Assembly: GCA_937872385.1 (NCBI GenBank)
Contig: CALMSO010000094.1
Location: 1-57,199, forward strand
Origin: an uncultured Saprospiraceae bacterium
Lineage (GTDB): Bacteria > Bacteroidota > Bacteroidia > Chitinophagales > Saprospiraceae
DNA: 57,199 bases
Direction of reading: 5' to 3'
Shown: piece after piece, positions 1-8,819 of the stretch
Layout of the letters: the number at the start of each line of letters is the position of its first letter
How positions within the stretch are numbered: the first letter of the stretch is position 1
Translations under genes and position numbers: made by a program
Notes under the pieces: generated by a model
Told to the model about the DNA's origin: nothing
What the model saw: only the letters and a program-made list of their open reading frames with translations
Databases searched by the model: none

Positions 1-120
1 TGAAACAATGAAACAATGAAACAATGAAACAATGAAACAGTGAAACAATGAAACAGTGAAACAATGAAACCATGAAACCATGAAACCATGAAACCATGAA
101 ACAGTAAAACAGTAAAACAA
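1..120. repeat. Tandem octamer array, 15 units
   Basis: Fifteen contiguous 8-bp units run from base 1 to 120. The commonest unit is TGAAACAA, with variants TGAAACAG, TGAAACCA and TAAAACAG. The array is open at the left edge, so its true length is unknown. It stops exactly where the TTG start of the next gene begins. A second array of the same family lies at 3601-3680. The units are identical or nearly so, which suggests active slippage or gene conversion. There are no spacers, so it is not a CRISPR array. Confidence 0.95.
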
Positions 121-1191
121 TTGGCACCTAAAATTCTGGTGGCGATATTAGACTGGGGGCTGGGGCACGCCACGCGCTGTATTCCCCTCATTCATACCTT
201 GCTGGCGCAGGGCGCCACCGTGATACCTGCGAGCAATGGGCGGGCCCGCGCATTGCTGCAAGCTGAATTCCCACATTTAACCATCGAGCAGCTACCGGCT
301 TATCGCATTCGGTATGCTTACAAAAATATGTATTTCAATATCGGAGTGCAAATGCCCGGCATTGCAGCCACCATCCGGCAGGAGTACCAGGCTCTCAAAA
401 AGTTGATAGCCCAACATCAAATCAATGGCGTCATCTCTGACAATCGCTTTGGCTGCTACAGTCCCTACGTTCCTTGTGTCTTCATCACCCACCAAGTGCA
501 AATACAAGTGCCCAATGCCCGCTTGCAGCAAATCGTCAACACGGCCAATCATCATTACATTCATCATTTTTCTGCCTGCTGGATACCCGATTTGCCGGGT
601 GAAGCCAGCCTGAGCGGTAGTTTGTCCGAGCACGGTCGCTTGCGCATTCCGGTACGGCATCTTGGCGTTCTGTCACGAATGCAGCCCATGGAAGTGCCCG
701 CCGTGCATGATTGCGCAATAGTGCTATCCGGGCCGGAGCCACAGCGCAGCCGCCTCGAAGACATGCTGATAGCCCAAGCCAAAACCCTCCCACAGCGCAG
801 TCTGGTGGTGCAAGGCCAAACCGAGGCCTACCGGCATTGGCAGGCCGCCGATAATGTAGAAATCATTTCTTTTCTTACCGGTGCAGCCCTCAACCGAGCA
901 ATGGCAGCGGCCCGCAGCATCGTTTGTCGCTCTGGTTACAGCAGCATCATGGATTTAGCCATGCTCGGTAAAAAAGCCATTTTGATACCCACGCCAGGAC
1001 AAACCGAGCAACATTATCTGGCACAGCGATTTCATGAGCAGCGCATTTTCTATCGGCAATGGCAACATCAACTCGACTTGGGCCAGGCACTGTCGGAGCA
1101 CCTTACATTTGCAGGGCTGGATCCGGTTTTGTATCAGGAGTCGCAGCATCGGCTAACCCAAGTCGTGCAGGATTTTTTGCGCAGTTTGTAA
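121..1191 (+). CDS. Glycosyltransferase, MurG/GT28-like fold
   Basis: A 356-residue protein predicted to transfer a sugar from a nucleotide donor. The N-terminus has a beta strand followed by WGLGHATR, the glycine-rich start of GT-B enzymes of the MurG type. The C-terminal half carries CRSGYSSIMDLAMLGK and then IPTPGQTEQHYLAQ, matching the donor-binding pattern of GT28 C-terminal domains (S/GYSS...E/D-L...LGK...P...EQ). No signal peptide or membrane segment is visible, so it probably works at the cytoplasmic face. The start is TTG at 121: an in-frame TGA lies at 97-99 and no ATG or GTG is available between. The octamer array abuts this codon, so there is no ordinary ribosome-binding site. The acceptor cannot be told from sequence. 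Confidence 0.8.
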   Translation: MAPKILVAILDWGLGHATRCIPLIHTLLAQGATVIPASNGRARALLQAEFPHLTIEQLPAYRIRYAYKNMYFNIGVQMPGIAATIRQEYQALKKLIAQHQINGVISDNRFGCYSPYVPCVFITHQVQIQVPNARLQQIVNTANHHYIHHFSACWIPDLPGEASLSGSLSEHGRLRIPVRHLGVLSRMQPMEVPAVHDCAIVLSGPEPQRSRLEDMLIAQAKTLPQRSLVVQGQTEAYRHWQAADNVEIISFLTGAALNRAMAAARSIVCRSGYSSIMDLAMLGKKAILIPTPGQTEQHYLAQRFHEQRIFYRQWQHQLDLGQALSEHLTFAGLDPVLYQESQHRLTQVVQDFLRSL

Positions 1192-1207
1192 ATACAAAAG
1201 GCAACAC

Positions 1208-1235
1208 TTGATTTAGACGTATTTTACTATCTTTG
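1208..1235 (+). promoter_or_regulatory. Bacteroidota-type promoter for the SPOR gene
   Basis: TTG at 1208-1210 and TATCTTTG at 1228-1235 are separated by 17 bp and match the known -33/-7 pattern (TTTG, TAnnTTTG) of this phylum. The start codon of the SPOR gene lies 17 bases downstream of the -7 box, giving a very short leader. Confidence 0.7.
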
Positions 1236-1252
1236 CAAAAAAAAACAGGCCT

Positions 1253-1654
1253 ATGCTACGAGCTATCGTACTGCTGCTGTGCATTATGGGTTGTGCTATG
1301 GCGCTGCCAGCGCAAAATATTCAACTGCGTGAAGAGCCGCAGATTAGCCAAATGATGGAGCGTTTCGCCGCTATCAACAAGGCAACAGCTACCGTCAATG
1401 GCTGGCGCGTGCAGGTGCTGGCTACGCCCGATAGGCAGCAATTAGAACGTACCCGGCAGATATTTCAATACAAATATCCGAATATTCCGACTGACTGGAA
1501 GCACGCCAACCCCTGGTACAAGCTCTACGCTGGAGCCTTTTCGACCAAACTCGAAGCGATTCGGCTGCAATACTTGCTGCGGCGCGATTATCCAAGCGCT
1601 TATTTAGTGCGTGACAATACCGTGCGCCCGGCCGAACTCATCGGGATATACTGA
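1253..1654 (+). CDS. Secreted SPOR-domain protein
   Basis: A 133-residue protein beginning with a signal peptide (residues 1-20, hydrophobic core rich in Leu, cleavage after the Ala-Leu-Pro-Ala region). After a short linker the rest is one SPOR-like repeat: a beta strand GWRVQVLA, a helix containing RQQLERTRQIF, and a second half with WYKLYAGAFSTKLEA, the typical 'vrvGpF..r.eA' motif. SPOR domains bind peptidoglycan strands lacking stem peptides. Here it would sit in the periplasm. It has its own promoter at 1208-1235 and lies upstream of rodA, so a cell-wall role fits the neighbourhood. The exact role is unknown. Confidence 0.8.
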   Translation: MLRAIVLLLCIMGCAMALPAQNIQLREEPQISQMMERFAAINKATATVNGWRVQVLATPDRQQLERTRQIFQYKYPNIPTDWKHANPWYKLYAGAFSTKLEAIRLQYLLRRDYPSAYLVRDNTVRPAELIGIY

Positions 1655-1970
1655 GGTAGAATAATTTTTATCGTGCTGTTCGCAGTTTGCTTTTTGCCAT
1701 TCACTAAAAACGCTGATAATGAATAAATTAACGGGGTTTTGTTTTATTAAATCACGGGCCGTTTTTAAATTGTTATTCGTTAATCGGGGTAGTTTTTACA
1801 CTTTGATAATCAATACTTTATATTTTTTTTAAAATAATGATGTCCGAGTACTTCTGTTATTATAAAATTTAGTCAGAAAACCTTATAATAGCTAATCCCA
1901 TTTTCAATAACGAATAGCGAACCGCGATAAACACACGTCTTATTTTATTGAAAGCCGTATAATATTTCTA
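1655..1970. other. AT-rich intergenic region before rodA
   Basis: 316 bases without a convincing gene. It is AT-rich with poly-A and poly-T runs. A short degenerate stretch near 1912-1932 (GCGAACCGCGATAAAC) resembles the heptamer repeat family seen elsewhere. No clear terminator or consensus promoter was recognised. Confidence 0.5.
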
Positions 1971-3377
1971 ATGGGCAGAAAAAGAGAAGCCGCTGGCTTG
2001 CGCAATATAGACTGGGCTACCTTTTCGTTGTTTATCGCACTCTCAGCGATAGGCTGGAGCATGGTCTATTCGGTGAGCTACAGCCAAGAGGCCGGGCTGG
2101 ATTTCTTGAGTACATCGGCGGGCAAGCAACTCATCTGGATGGGCATTTCGGCCATAGCTTTCGCTGTTATTTTTGCTATTGACTGGAAGTTTTGGCAAAC
2201 CTTAGCTTATCCGATTTATATCGTCGGCATTGTATTATTGGTGCTGGTGCTGTTCCTCGGTTCTACCATCAAAGGCTCTACTTCGTGGTTTGTTTTTGGC
2301 AGTTTTTCGTTTCAACCTTCCGAAGTAGCAAAATTTGCTACCTGCTTAGCGATGTCCAATTATTTGAGTAATTATCGCACCAATTTGCGCACGCTGCGCT
2401 CCCAACTCATTGCGCTGGGGCTGCTGCTGCTGCCAGTGGGCCTGATTATGCTACAACCCGATGCCGGCTCGGCGATTGTTTTCAGCTCGTTTCTACTCGT
2501 TTTATATCGTGAAGGTTTGAATTCCAGCTATTACATTGTCGGAGCTTTTGTCGCGTTGATATTAGTGTTGGGGCTAATCGTAGAGCCAACCTACATCATC
2601 CTGAGTTTGATTGTGCTGAGCATCGTGGTGCTGGCCTATCACTTCGAAGACAACCGGCGCTACTGGCTCCTCGGAGCACTCACGGTGGCGGCGGGCACGT
2701 ATTTCGCTGCTGTGAATAACTGGAGCACACAAGCACTGCTGGCCGGAGCAGGTATCTTCGTAGCACTCTCGATTGTGCAATGGATGCAAAAACAAGGGCG
2801 CATCGTGAGCCTGTTGCTGGTAGCCGTCATTGTAGGAGCTGGGCTATCTTATGCCGCCAATTTTGCTTTTAACGACATTCTAAAACCGCACCAGCAAGAC
2901 CGCCTCAATGTATGGCTACAACCGAGCAAAGCCGATCCGCGCGGCTCTTTGTACAATGTTTTTCAGTCCAAATTAGCCATTGGCTCCGGTGGCTTGCAAG
3001 GCAAAGGCTTCCTCAATGGCACGCTGACCAAACTCAACTACGTGCCGGAGCAATCCACAGACTTTATCTTTTGCACCATCGGCGAAGAACAAGGCTTTGT
3101 GGGCAGTTTCAGTATCATTATCATGTTTACCTTGTTTCTGATTCGTATCACGATCATTGCCGAGCGGCAGCGGTCCAACTTTTCGCGGCACTACGCTTAC
3201 TGCATTGCCGGCATCTTTTTTATTCACATTTTTATCAATGTTGGTATGACCATGGGCTTGATGCCCGTCATTGGTATTCCACTGCCTTTTATTAGCAAAG
3301 GAGGCTCTTCTTTGTTGGGATTTACTGTAATGGTAGCCGTATTATTAAAATTAGATAGCAATCGCTACCGGATTTAA
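1971..3377 (+). CDS. rodA: RodA, peptidoglycan glycosyltransferase of the elongasome
   Basis: A 468-residue SEDS-family polytopic membrane protein. SEDS proteins polymerise lipid II together with a class B penicillin-binding protein. Diagnostic blocks are the early FSFQPSEVAKF region, LNYVPEQSTDFIFCTIGEEQG in the large extracellular loop, and the C-terminal GIPLPFISKGGSSLL, all strongly conserved in RodA/FtsW. It is longer than the usual roughly 370-420 residues because of extra hydrophobic segments around residues 190-290, which is common in Bacteroidota RodA. FtsW is possible, but the GIPLPFIS motif and hydrophobic profile favour RodA. The mre genes and PBP2 that often accompany rodA are not in the window. 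ATG start at 1971; no Shine-Dalgarno sequence. Confidence 0.9.
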   Translation: MGRKREAAGLRNIDWATFSLFIALSAIGWSMVYSVSYSQEAGLDFLSTSAGKQLIWMGISAIAFAVIFAIDWKFWQTLAYPIYIVGIVLLVLVLFLGSTIKGSTSWFVFGSFSFQPSEVAKFATCLAMSNYLSNYRTNLRTLRSQLIALGLLLLPVGLIMLQPDAGSAIVFSSFLLVLYREGLNSSYYIVGAFVALILVLGLIVEPTYIILSLIVLSIVVLAYHFEDNRRYWLLGALTVAAGTYFAAVNNWSTQALLAGAGIFVALSIVQWMQKQGRIVSLLLVAVIVGAGLSYAANFAFNDILKPHQQDRLNVWLQPSKADPRGSLYNVFQSKLAIGSGGLQGKGFLNGTLTKLNYVPEQSTDFIFCTIGEEQGFVGSFSIIIMFTLFLIRITIIAERQRSNFSRHYAYCIAGIFFIHIFINVGMTMGLMPVIGIPLPFISKGGSSLLGFTVMVAVLLKLDSNRYRI

Positions 3378-3746
3378 TGGCAAATAATTATAATATTTTT
3401 TTTCATTATAAAATACTGATTAAAAATTCATTACACTCCATCATTTATCACCTGCTGCTTATATTACAATATAATAACAAACCGTAAATATACATCACAA
3501 TGCATTAAGTTTTTTTAACAAAATAAGCCCAATCAAGATTCATGTAAAGTACCCGGGTGTAATTATTTCTATCATAAAAATATTATCAATAAAATCCCCC
3601 AACAATGCAACAATGAAACAATGCAACAATGAAACAATGTAACAATGTAACAATGTAACAATGAAACAATGAAACAATGCTTTACATTGCGAAAAGCAAG
3701 CAGCCCAAAGCCCTATAATCCTGTTTAATAATAAATTGACAATCCC
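3378..3746. other. Intergenic region between rodA and tgt
   Basis: 369 bases without a gene. The first 220 bases are AT-rich. A palindrome ACCCGGGT lies near 3549-3556. The octamer array occupies 3601-3680 and is described separately. Nothing else is recognisable. Confidence 0.5.
3601..3680. repeat. Tandem octamer array, 10 units
   Basis: Ten units of AACAATG followed by A, C or T make an exact 80-bp array. This is the same family as bases 1-120 (AACAATGA is a circular permutation of TGAAACAA). It lies 66 bp upstream of the TTG start of tgt. The first eight bases of tgt (TTGTTTCA) are the reverse complement of one octamer. Confidence 0.95.
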
Positions 3747-4880
3747 TTGTTTCAATTCACTTTAGAACATACCGATACCGCTTCGCGCGCGCGCACCGGA
3801 CGCATTGACACCGCACATGGCAGTATTTGCACCCCCATTTTCATGCCGGTAGGCACTGTGGGAACCGTCAAAACCGTTCGGCAGGAAGAACTCCGCGACC
3901 TCATCCAGGCACAAATCATCCTCGGCAACACCTATCATTTGTACCTTCGCCCCGGCATGGACATCTTAGAAAAAACGGGCGGGCTGCATCGCTTCATCGG
4001 CTGGGAGCGGCCCATGCTCACCGATAGTGGCGGCTATCAGGTGTACTCACTCAGCAATCAGCGCAAAATCAGTGAAGAAGGCGTTACCTTTGCTTCGCAT
4101 ATTGACGGCTCAAGGCATTTTTTCACCCCGGAGAATGTCATGGACATCCAGCGCCGCATTGGTGCCGATATTATCATGGCTTTTGACGAATGCCCGCCCT
4201 GGCCCAGTGATTATACCTACGCCAAAAACTCAATGGAATTGACCCATCGCTGGCTCCGGCGCTGCATTGACCGCTTCGACCATACCGAGCCGCACTATGG
4301 CTATGAGCAGGTTTTGTTTCCCATTGTGCAAGGTAGCACCTACCGCGACTTGCGCGTTGCCAGCGCCGAAACGATTGCCGCGACCGAACAAAAAGGCAAT
4401 GCCATTGGTGGGCTTTCTGTGGGCGAACCCGCCGAAGAAATGTATGCCATTACGGACTTGGTGTGCGGCATATTGCCCCCCGACAAGCCGCGCTACCTGA
4501 TGGGCGTAGGGACACCCGCCAACATTTTGGAGTGCATCGCGCTGGGAGTGGATATGTTTGATTGTGTGCTGCCTACACGCAACGCCCGGCACGGCTTGCT
4601 TTACACCGCCGAAGGTATTATTAATATCAAAAATGCCAAATGGCGCGAAGACCTCAGCCCAGTGGATGCGCACAATCCGGCTATGGCCAACAGCCCTTAT
4701 ACTAAAGCCTATTTGCATCATCTTTTTCGTTGTAATGAATGGTTAGGCATGCAATTAGCCACCCTGCAAAACCTCGGTTTTTTCCTTTGGTTGGTCATCG
4801 AAGCCCGCCGCCGCATTCTGGCAGGCGATTTTTATACCTGGAAAAACCAGCTCGTACCGGCCATGGAGCAGCGGCTGTAA
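3747..4880 (+). CDS. tgt: tRNA-guanine transglycosylase (queuine/preQ1)
   Basis: A 377-residue TIM-barrel enzyme that exchanges guanine-34 for preQ1 in tRNAs with GUN anticodons. Family blocks: TPIFMPVGTVGTVK near residue 28, ILGNTYHLYLRPG, DSGGYQV with the base-binding Asp at residue 93, and DCVLPTRNARHG with the catalytic Asp at 272. Odd point: the usual zinc site C-x-C-x2-C after the LD/VD segment is replaced by Asn/Pro/Met/Ala/Ser residues, although AYLHHLFRCNE is present. Some Bacteroidota Tgt proteins appear, from memory, to lack these cysteines. Start TTG at 3747 is chosen because it gives the expected N-terminus (MFQFTLEHTD). The tRNA-Tyr(GTA) in this window is a predicted substrate. 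Confidence 0.93.
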   Translation: MFQFTLEHTDTASRARTGRIDTAHGSICTPIFMPVGTVGTVKTVRQEELRDLIQAQIILGNTYHLYLRPGMDILEKTGGLHRFIGWERPMLTDSGGYQVYSLSNQRKISEEGVTFASHIDGSRHFFTPENVMDIQRRIGADIIMAFDECPPWPSDYTYAKNSMELTHRWLRRCIDRFDHTEPHYGYEQVLFPIVQGSTYRDLRVASAETIAATEQKGNAIGGLSVGEPAEEMYAITDLVCGILPPDKPRYLMGVGTPANILECIALGVDMFDCVLPTRNARHGLLYTAEGIINIKNAKWREDLSPVDAHNPAMANSPYTKAYLHHLFRCNEWLGMQLATLQNLGFFLWLVIEARRRILAGDFYTWKNQLVPAMEQRL

Positions 4881-4944
4881 GAAAAGGTGGATAGCAATTG
4901 GAACGAAACAATCATACCCAGAGATACAAACAAAATCAGCATAA

Positions 4945-5673
4945 TTGAAGCCGATAATTGAACCCGTTTTTGAAGACGAGGCGCTGCTCATTGTTAATAA
5001 GCCGCCGGATTTGCTGACCATCCCCGACCGTTTTGACGCCACGCGCCTCAATTTGTACGGGCTGCTGTCGGCACGTTATGAAGAAAAATTATACATTGTG
5101 CATCGCCTCGACCGCGAGACGAGCGGCATCATTTGTTTTGCTAAAAGTGAAGCCGCGCACAAGCATCTTTCTCAACAATTTGAAGCGCGCACCGTAGAAA
5201 AAATTTACCAGGTGCTGGTAGAAGGCAAACCCAATCCGCCAGCAGGCACCATTGATCAACCTATCGCCCCCCACCCCACCCTGCCAGGCCGCATGACGAC
5301 TACCCGCCAAGGCAAGCGCGCCATCACGCATTACCAAACCATGGAAACTTTCCGCGCTTTTTCGCTTTTGGAAGCCAATATCCAGACCGGCCGCACCCAC
5401 CAGATCCGGGTGCATTGCAAATTCATCGGACATCCGCCCGCTATTGATCCGCTCTACGGCAAGCGCGAGGCACTCTATCTTTCGGAAATCAAGCATCGAA
5501 ACTACCAACTCGGCAAAGAACAAGAAGAGCGCCCCCTCATGGCACGCACCACCTTGCACGCTGCTCGGCTCACCCTCGACCACCCAATTAGCGGCGAACG
5601 GCTGCATTTCGCAGCGCCCCTGCCCAAAGATTTTCAAGCCGTACTCCGGCAATTGCGAAAATGGGGAAACTGA
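4945..5673 (+). CDS. RluA-family pseudouridine synthase
   Basis: A 242-residue enzyme converting uridine to pseudouridine in rRNA or tRNA. The catalytic motif HRLDRETSG places the nucleophilic Asp at residue 56. QTGRTHQIRVHCKFIGHP further along is the second conserved RluA block. There is no S4 RNA-binding domain, so it resembles the short RluA/RluC-like single-domain type rather than RluD. The target site cannot be assigned. TTG at 4945 is the only start, because an in-frame TAA lies directly before it (4942-4944). It is 64 bp downstream of tgt on the same strand and may be cotranscribed, which would pair two RNA-modification genes. Confidence 0.9.
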   Translation: MKPIIEPVFEDEALLIVNKPPDLLTIPDRFDATRLNLYGLLSARYEEKLYIVHRLDRETSGIICFAKSEAAHKHLSQQFEARTVEKIYQVLVEGKPNPPAGTIDQPIAPHPTLPGRMTTTRQGKRAITHYQTMETFRAFSLLEANIQTGRTHQIRVHCKFIGHPPAIDPLYGKREALYLSEIKHRNYQLGKEQEERPLMARTTLHAARLTLDHPISGERLHFAAPLPKDFQAVLRQLRKWGN

Positions 5674-6001
5674 AATGGATAGGCACTATCTTGCACTATT
5701 TCCGATTTGAGAAGTTCGATTTTCTATTTTATAAAACTTTGAAAATCAATTTTTTAAATAAAAACAGACACGCCATTTTCAATTAAAAAAGTATTACACC
5801 AGAGCCTAATGAACCAATAACCATGCGCCACCTACCCCTATTTCAGCAGTACTTGTTTTATAAATAAAAACTTTTTGTTTTAAAATTGATTTTCGTATCT
5901 TTGCCTCTACAATACATCCCAAATAACAATTGTATTTTGTAGTTAAAAATGTTTCTACTACCCATAACCCATGACCTAACAAAACTTTTCAACCAAAAAA
6001 A
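5674..6001. other. Intergenic region upstream of the topoisomerase gene
   Basis: 328 bases without a gene. The 5707-5790 part has weak similarity to the CAATTG-type dispersed repeat at 9326 and 20229 (it includes ATTTTCAATT and a TTTGAAAA block). The promoter at 5874-5903 is listed separately. The leader to the start codon is about 90 bases. Confidence 0.5.
5874..5903 (+). promoter_or_regulatory. Promoter of the topoisomerase IV/gyrase A gene
   Basis: TTTG at 5874-5877 and TATCTTTG at 5896-5903 with 18 bp between match the Bacteroidota consensus almost perfectly. The gene starts at 6002. Confidence 0.8.
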
Positions 6002-8632
6002 ATGAGCGACAATATTATAAAGGTGGAACTCAACGATAACGGCAATGGCGAGCCGCAGGTACCCACGCTCAATGGTATGTACCAAGATTATTTTCTGGAC
6101 TACGCCTCCTACGTGATTCTCGAGCGCGCCGTGCCTTCTGTTTTCGATGGCCTCAAGCCCGTGCAGCGCCGTATTCTGCACGCCATGAAGGAAATGGACG
6201 ACGGGCGCTACCACAAAATCGCCAATGTGATTGGGCAAACCATGCAATACCACCCGCACGGCGACGCGGCCATCGGCGATGCTTTAGTGAATCTGGGACA
6301 GAAGGATTTACTCATTGATTGCCAGGGCAACTGGGGCGACCCTCGCACCGGCGACAGCGCCGCGGCTGCACGTTACATCGAAGGACGGCTCACCAAATTT
6401 GCATTGGAAGTAGCCTTCAATCCGCAGACCACCGAGTGGCAACTCTCCTACGACGGGCGCAAGAAAGAACCCATCAACCTGCCCATGAAGTTTCCGCTGC
6501 TGCTGGCGCAAGGGGCCGAGGGCATCGCAGTAGGGCTTTCTACAAAAATTCTACCGCACAATTTCATCGAATTGCTCAAAGCCTCCATTCAATTACTAAA
6601 AGGTAAAACCGTGCAGCTTTTCCCGGATTTTATGACCGGCGGCTCCATTGATGTGAGCGACTACCAAGGCGGCAAGCGCGGCGGTCGGGTGAAGGTGCGC
6701 GCCAAAATTGACATCATAGACAAAACCACACTCGCCATCCGCGAAATTCCCTACGGCGTCACCACTACTTCCTTGGCGGAAAGCATTGTAAAAGCTACCG
6801 AAAAGGGCAAAATCAAAATCAAAAAAGTAACCGATAATACGGCCAAAGACATCGAAGTGCTCGTAGAATTGGCACCCGGCACCTCGCCCGACGTGACCAT
6901 TGACGCGCTCTACGCATTCACCGACTGCGAAGTGTCCATCTCGCCCAATGCCTGCGTCATCATTGACAACAAGCCGCACTTCCTCACCGTGGAGGAAATC
7001 CTCGACATTTGTACCCAAAGTACCAAAGACCTGCTGCGCCGCGAGTTAGAAATCCGGCAGCACGAACTGATGGAAAAATGGCTTTTTGCCAGCCTTGAAA
7101 AAATCTTCATCGAAAAACGCATCTACCGCGACATCGAAGAGTGCGAAACCTGGGAAGCCGTGCTCGAAGCTATTGACTATGGCTTGCGCAAATACGTCCT
7201 GACGCCCTCCGACCAAGCCAAAAAGAACGACCAGCGCCTGCGGCTCTTCCGCGACCTCACTAAAGACGATTTGGTGCGCCTCACCGAGATTAAAATCAAG
7301 CGCATTTCCAAATATAATTCGTTCAAAGCCGACGAGCAAATCGCCGAATTGGAAAAAGAACTCGCGCAGGTGCGCCACGACCTCGCACACCTCACCGAAT
7401 TTGCCATTGCTTGGTTTGAAAACCTGCTAAAAAAGTATGGCAAAGGCCGCGAACGCCGCACCACCCTTACTACTTTCGATACCATTCAAGCAACAGAAGT
7501 AGTGGCGAATAATGCCAAATTATATGTGGACCGCAAGGAAGGCTTCATCGGTACGGGTTTGAAAAAAGAAGAATTCGTCTGCGATTGCTCGGACATTGAC
7601 GATATCATCGTGTTCCGCCGCGATGGCAAATTCCAAGTATCCAAAATTGACGACAAAGTCTTCGTCGGCAAAGACGTCATCCATGTAGCGGTTTGGCGCA
7701 AGGGCGACGACCGCACCACCTACAACATGGTGTATGTGGACAGCAAAACCGGCCGCTCCATGGTCAAGCGATTCAACGTGACAGCCATCACCCGCGACCG
7801 CGAGTACGACCTCACCATGGGCAACGAACTCTCTAAAGTGCTGTATTTCAGTGCCAATCCGAACGGAGAAGCCGAAGTGCTCAGCGTACAGTTATCGCCC
7901 AACAGCCGCGCCAAAATCAAGCAATTCGACTTTGATTTTGCCGAGTTGGAAATCAAGGGCCGCAGTTCTCAGGGCAATATTCTGACCAAATACCCCGTGA
8001 AGCGCATCACCATGAAAGAAGCGGGCAAGTCCACCATTGGCGCGCAGCAGTGGTGGTTCGACGACATCACCGGCAAGCTCAATACCGACGAGCGCGGCCG
8101 CCTGTTGGGCGATTTCGACACGGGTGACTACCTGCTCGCGCTTTACAAAGACGGAGCTTATGAAGTACTCGAACCCGACGCCCTCAAGCGTTTTGATGTG
8201 AATGAATTGCTTAGCCTTGAAAAATTTGACCCCGATACCATCATCAGCGCAGTGCATTACGAAGGTAATAAAGGTTGGACTATGGTCAAGCGCTTTCGCA
8301 TCGAAGCTAATACCCTGGGGCAGCGCTACTCCTACCTCAGTGAACACAAGGACAGCCGCCTGCTCTTTGCCTCTACCAAAGCCGCGCCGCGCGTGCGCTA
8401 CAGTATCAAGGTGAAAAACAAAAAGATGGACGGCGAAGTGAACCTCGCAGAATTTATGGATGTGAAAGGTTGGCGCGCCATTGGCAATAAGCTTAGCGAC
8501 CAGAAACTCAGCTCCATCAAGGAATTTGAAGCCGAAGACGCCCCGCCAGCAACGGAACTCCCCGATAAGTTTCAAGCAGGCGATAGCGTAGAATTTGACG
8601 TAAGTAAAAATGGACAGGGGAAGTTGTTTTGA
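6002..8632 (+). CDS. parC: Type IIA topoisomerase subunit A (ParC-like)
   Basis: An 876-residue DNA breakage-reunion subunit. The N-terminal winged-helix/tower core has DGLKPVQRRIL, YHPHGDAAIGDALVNLGQ and AAARYIEGRL, with the active-site Tyr at about residue 125. The GyrA box typical of gyrase (QRRGGKG) is not seen. The C-terminal half (about 500-870) is a divergent beta-pinwheel with repeated strands rather than canonical GyrA blades. These points favour topoisomerase IV subunit A, which decatenates chromosomes, but Bacteroidota ParC is often annotated simply as DNA gyrase/topoisomerase IV subunit A. The partner parE is not adjacent. Strong promoter at 5874-5903; ATG start. Confidence 0.88.
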   Translation: MSDNIIKVELNDNGNGEPQVPTLNGMYQDYFLDYASYVILERAVPSVFDGLKPVQRRILHAMKEMDDGRYHKIANVIGQTMQYHPHGDAAIGDALVNLGQKDLLIDCQGNWGDPRTGDSAAAARYIEGRLTKFALEVAFNPQTTEWQLSYDGRKKEPINLPMKFPLLLAQGAEGIAVGLSTKILPHNFIELLKASIQLLKGKTVQLFPDFMTGGSIDVSDYQGGKRGGRVKVRAKIDIIDKTTLAIREIPYGVTTTSLAESIVKATEKGKIKIKKVTDNTAKDIEVLVELAPGTSPDVTIDALYAFTDCEVSISPNACVIIDNKPHFLTVEEILDICTQSTKDLLRRELEIRQHELMEKWLFASLEKIFIEKRIYRDIEECETWEAVLEAIDYGLRKYVLTPSDQAKKNDQRLRLFRDLTKDDLVRLTEIKIKRISKYNSFKADEQIAELEKELAQVRHDLAHLTEFAIAWFENLLKKYGKGRERRTTLTTFDTIQATEVVANNAKLYVDRKEGFIGTGLKKEEFVCDCSDIDDIIVFRRDGKFQVSKIDDKVFVGKDVIHVAVWRKGDDRTTYNMVYVDSKTGRSMVKRFNVTAITRDREYDLTMGNELSKVLYFSANPNGEAEVLSVQLSPNSRAKIKQFDFDFAELEIKGRSSQGNILTKYPVKRITMKEAGKSTIGAQQWWFDDITGKLNTDERGRLLGDFDTGDYLLALYKDGAYEVLEPDALKRFDVNELLSLEKFDPDTIISAVHYEGNKGWTMVKRFRIEANTLGQRYSYLSEHKDSRLLFASTKAAPRVRYSIKVKNKKMDGEVNLAEFMDVKGWRAIGNKLSDQKLSSIKEFEAEDAPPATELPDKFQAGDSVEFDVSKNGQGKLF

Positions 8633-8680
8633 ATCCGTTAAAACAGCTTTATAAGATGCTCATTATCAAATTATTATACT

Positions 8681-8715
8681 GCGAGCCGCAAACCGCAAAC
8701 AGCGAACCGCAATCA
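8681..8715. repeat. Degenerate heptamer repeat, 5 units
   Basis: Five 7-bp units (GCGAGCC, GCAAACC, GCAAACA, GCGAACC, GCAATCA) in tandem. This is the GCRAACA family found at 37210-37300, 42294-42328 and 55059-55086. A 7-bp inverted repeat (AAGGCGA/TCGCCTT) follows at 8734-8758, without a T-run. Confidence 0.75.
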
Positions 8716-8819
8716 CTATAACAATATTTTAACAAGGCGATAGCAGGCTTTTCGCCTTATTTAATGCACTTTTGTAGAATGAATAACGCTAATCAAAAAC
8801 ATGTAAAACCACATTGCCT

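Noticed and set aside
1..120. Possible CRISPR array
   Set aside because: Units are 8 bp, contiguous, with no spacers, no cas genes in the window.
3540..3755. 71-residue minus-strand frame over the octamer array
   Set aside because: Repeated LLHCFIV-like peptide is a product of the 8-bp repeat; no homology.
4230..4721. 163-residue frame opposite tgt
   Set aside because: Antisense shadow of a conserved enzyme; no domain recognisable.
6596..8575. Minus-strand frames opposite the topoisomerase gene (up to 227 residues)
   Set aside because: Shadow frames with His/Phe-rich composition typical of antisense reading.
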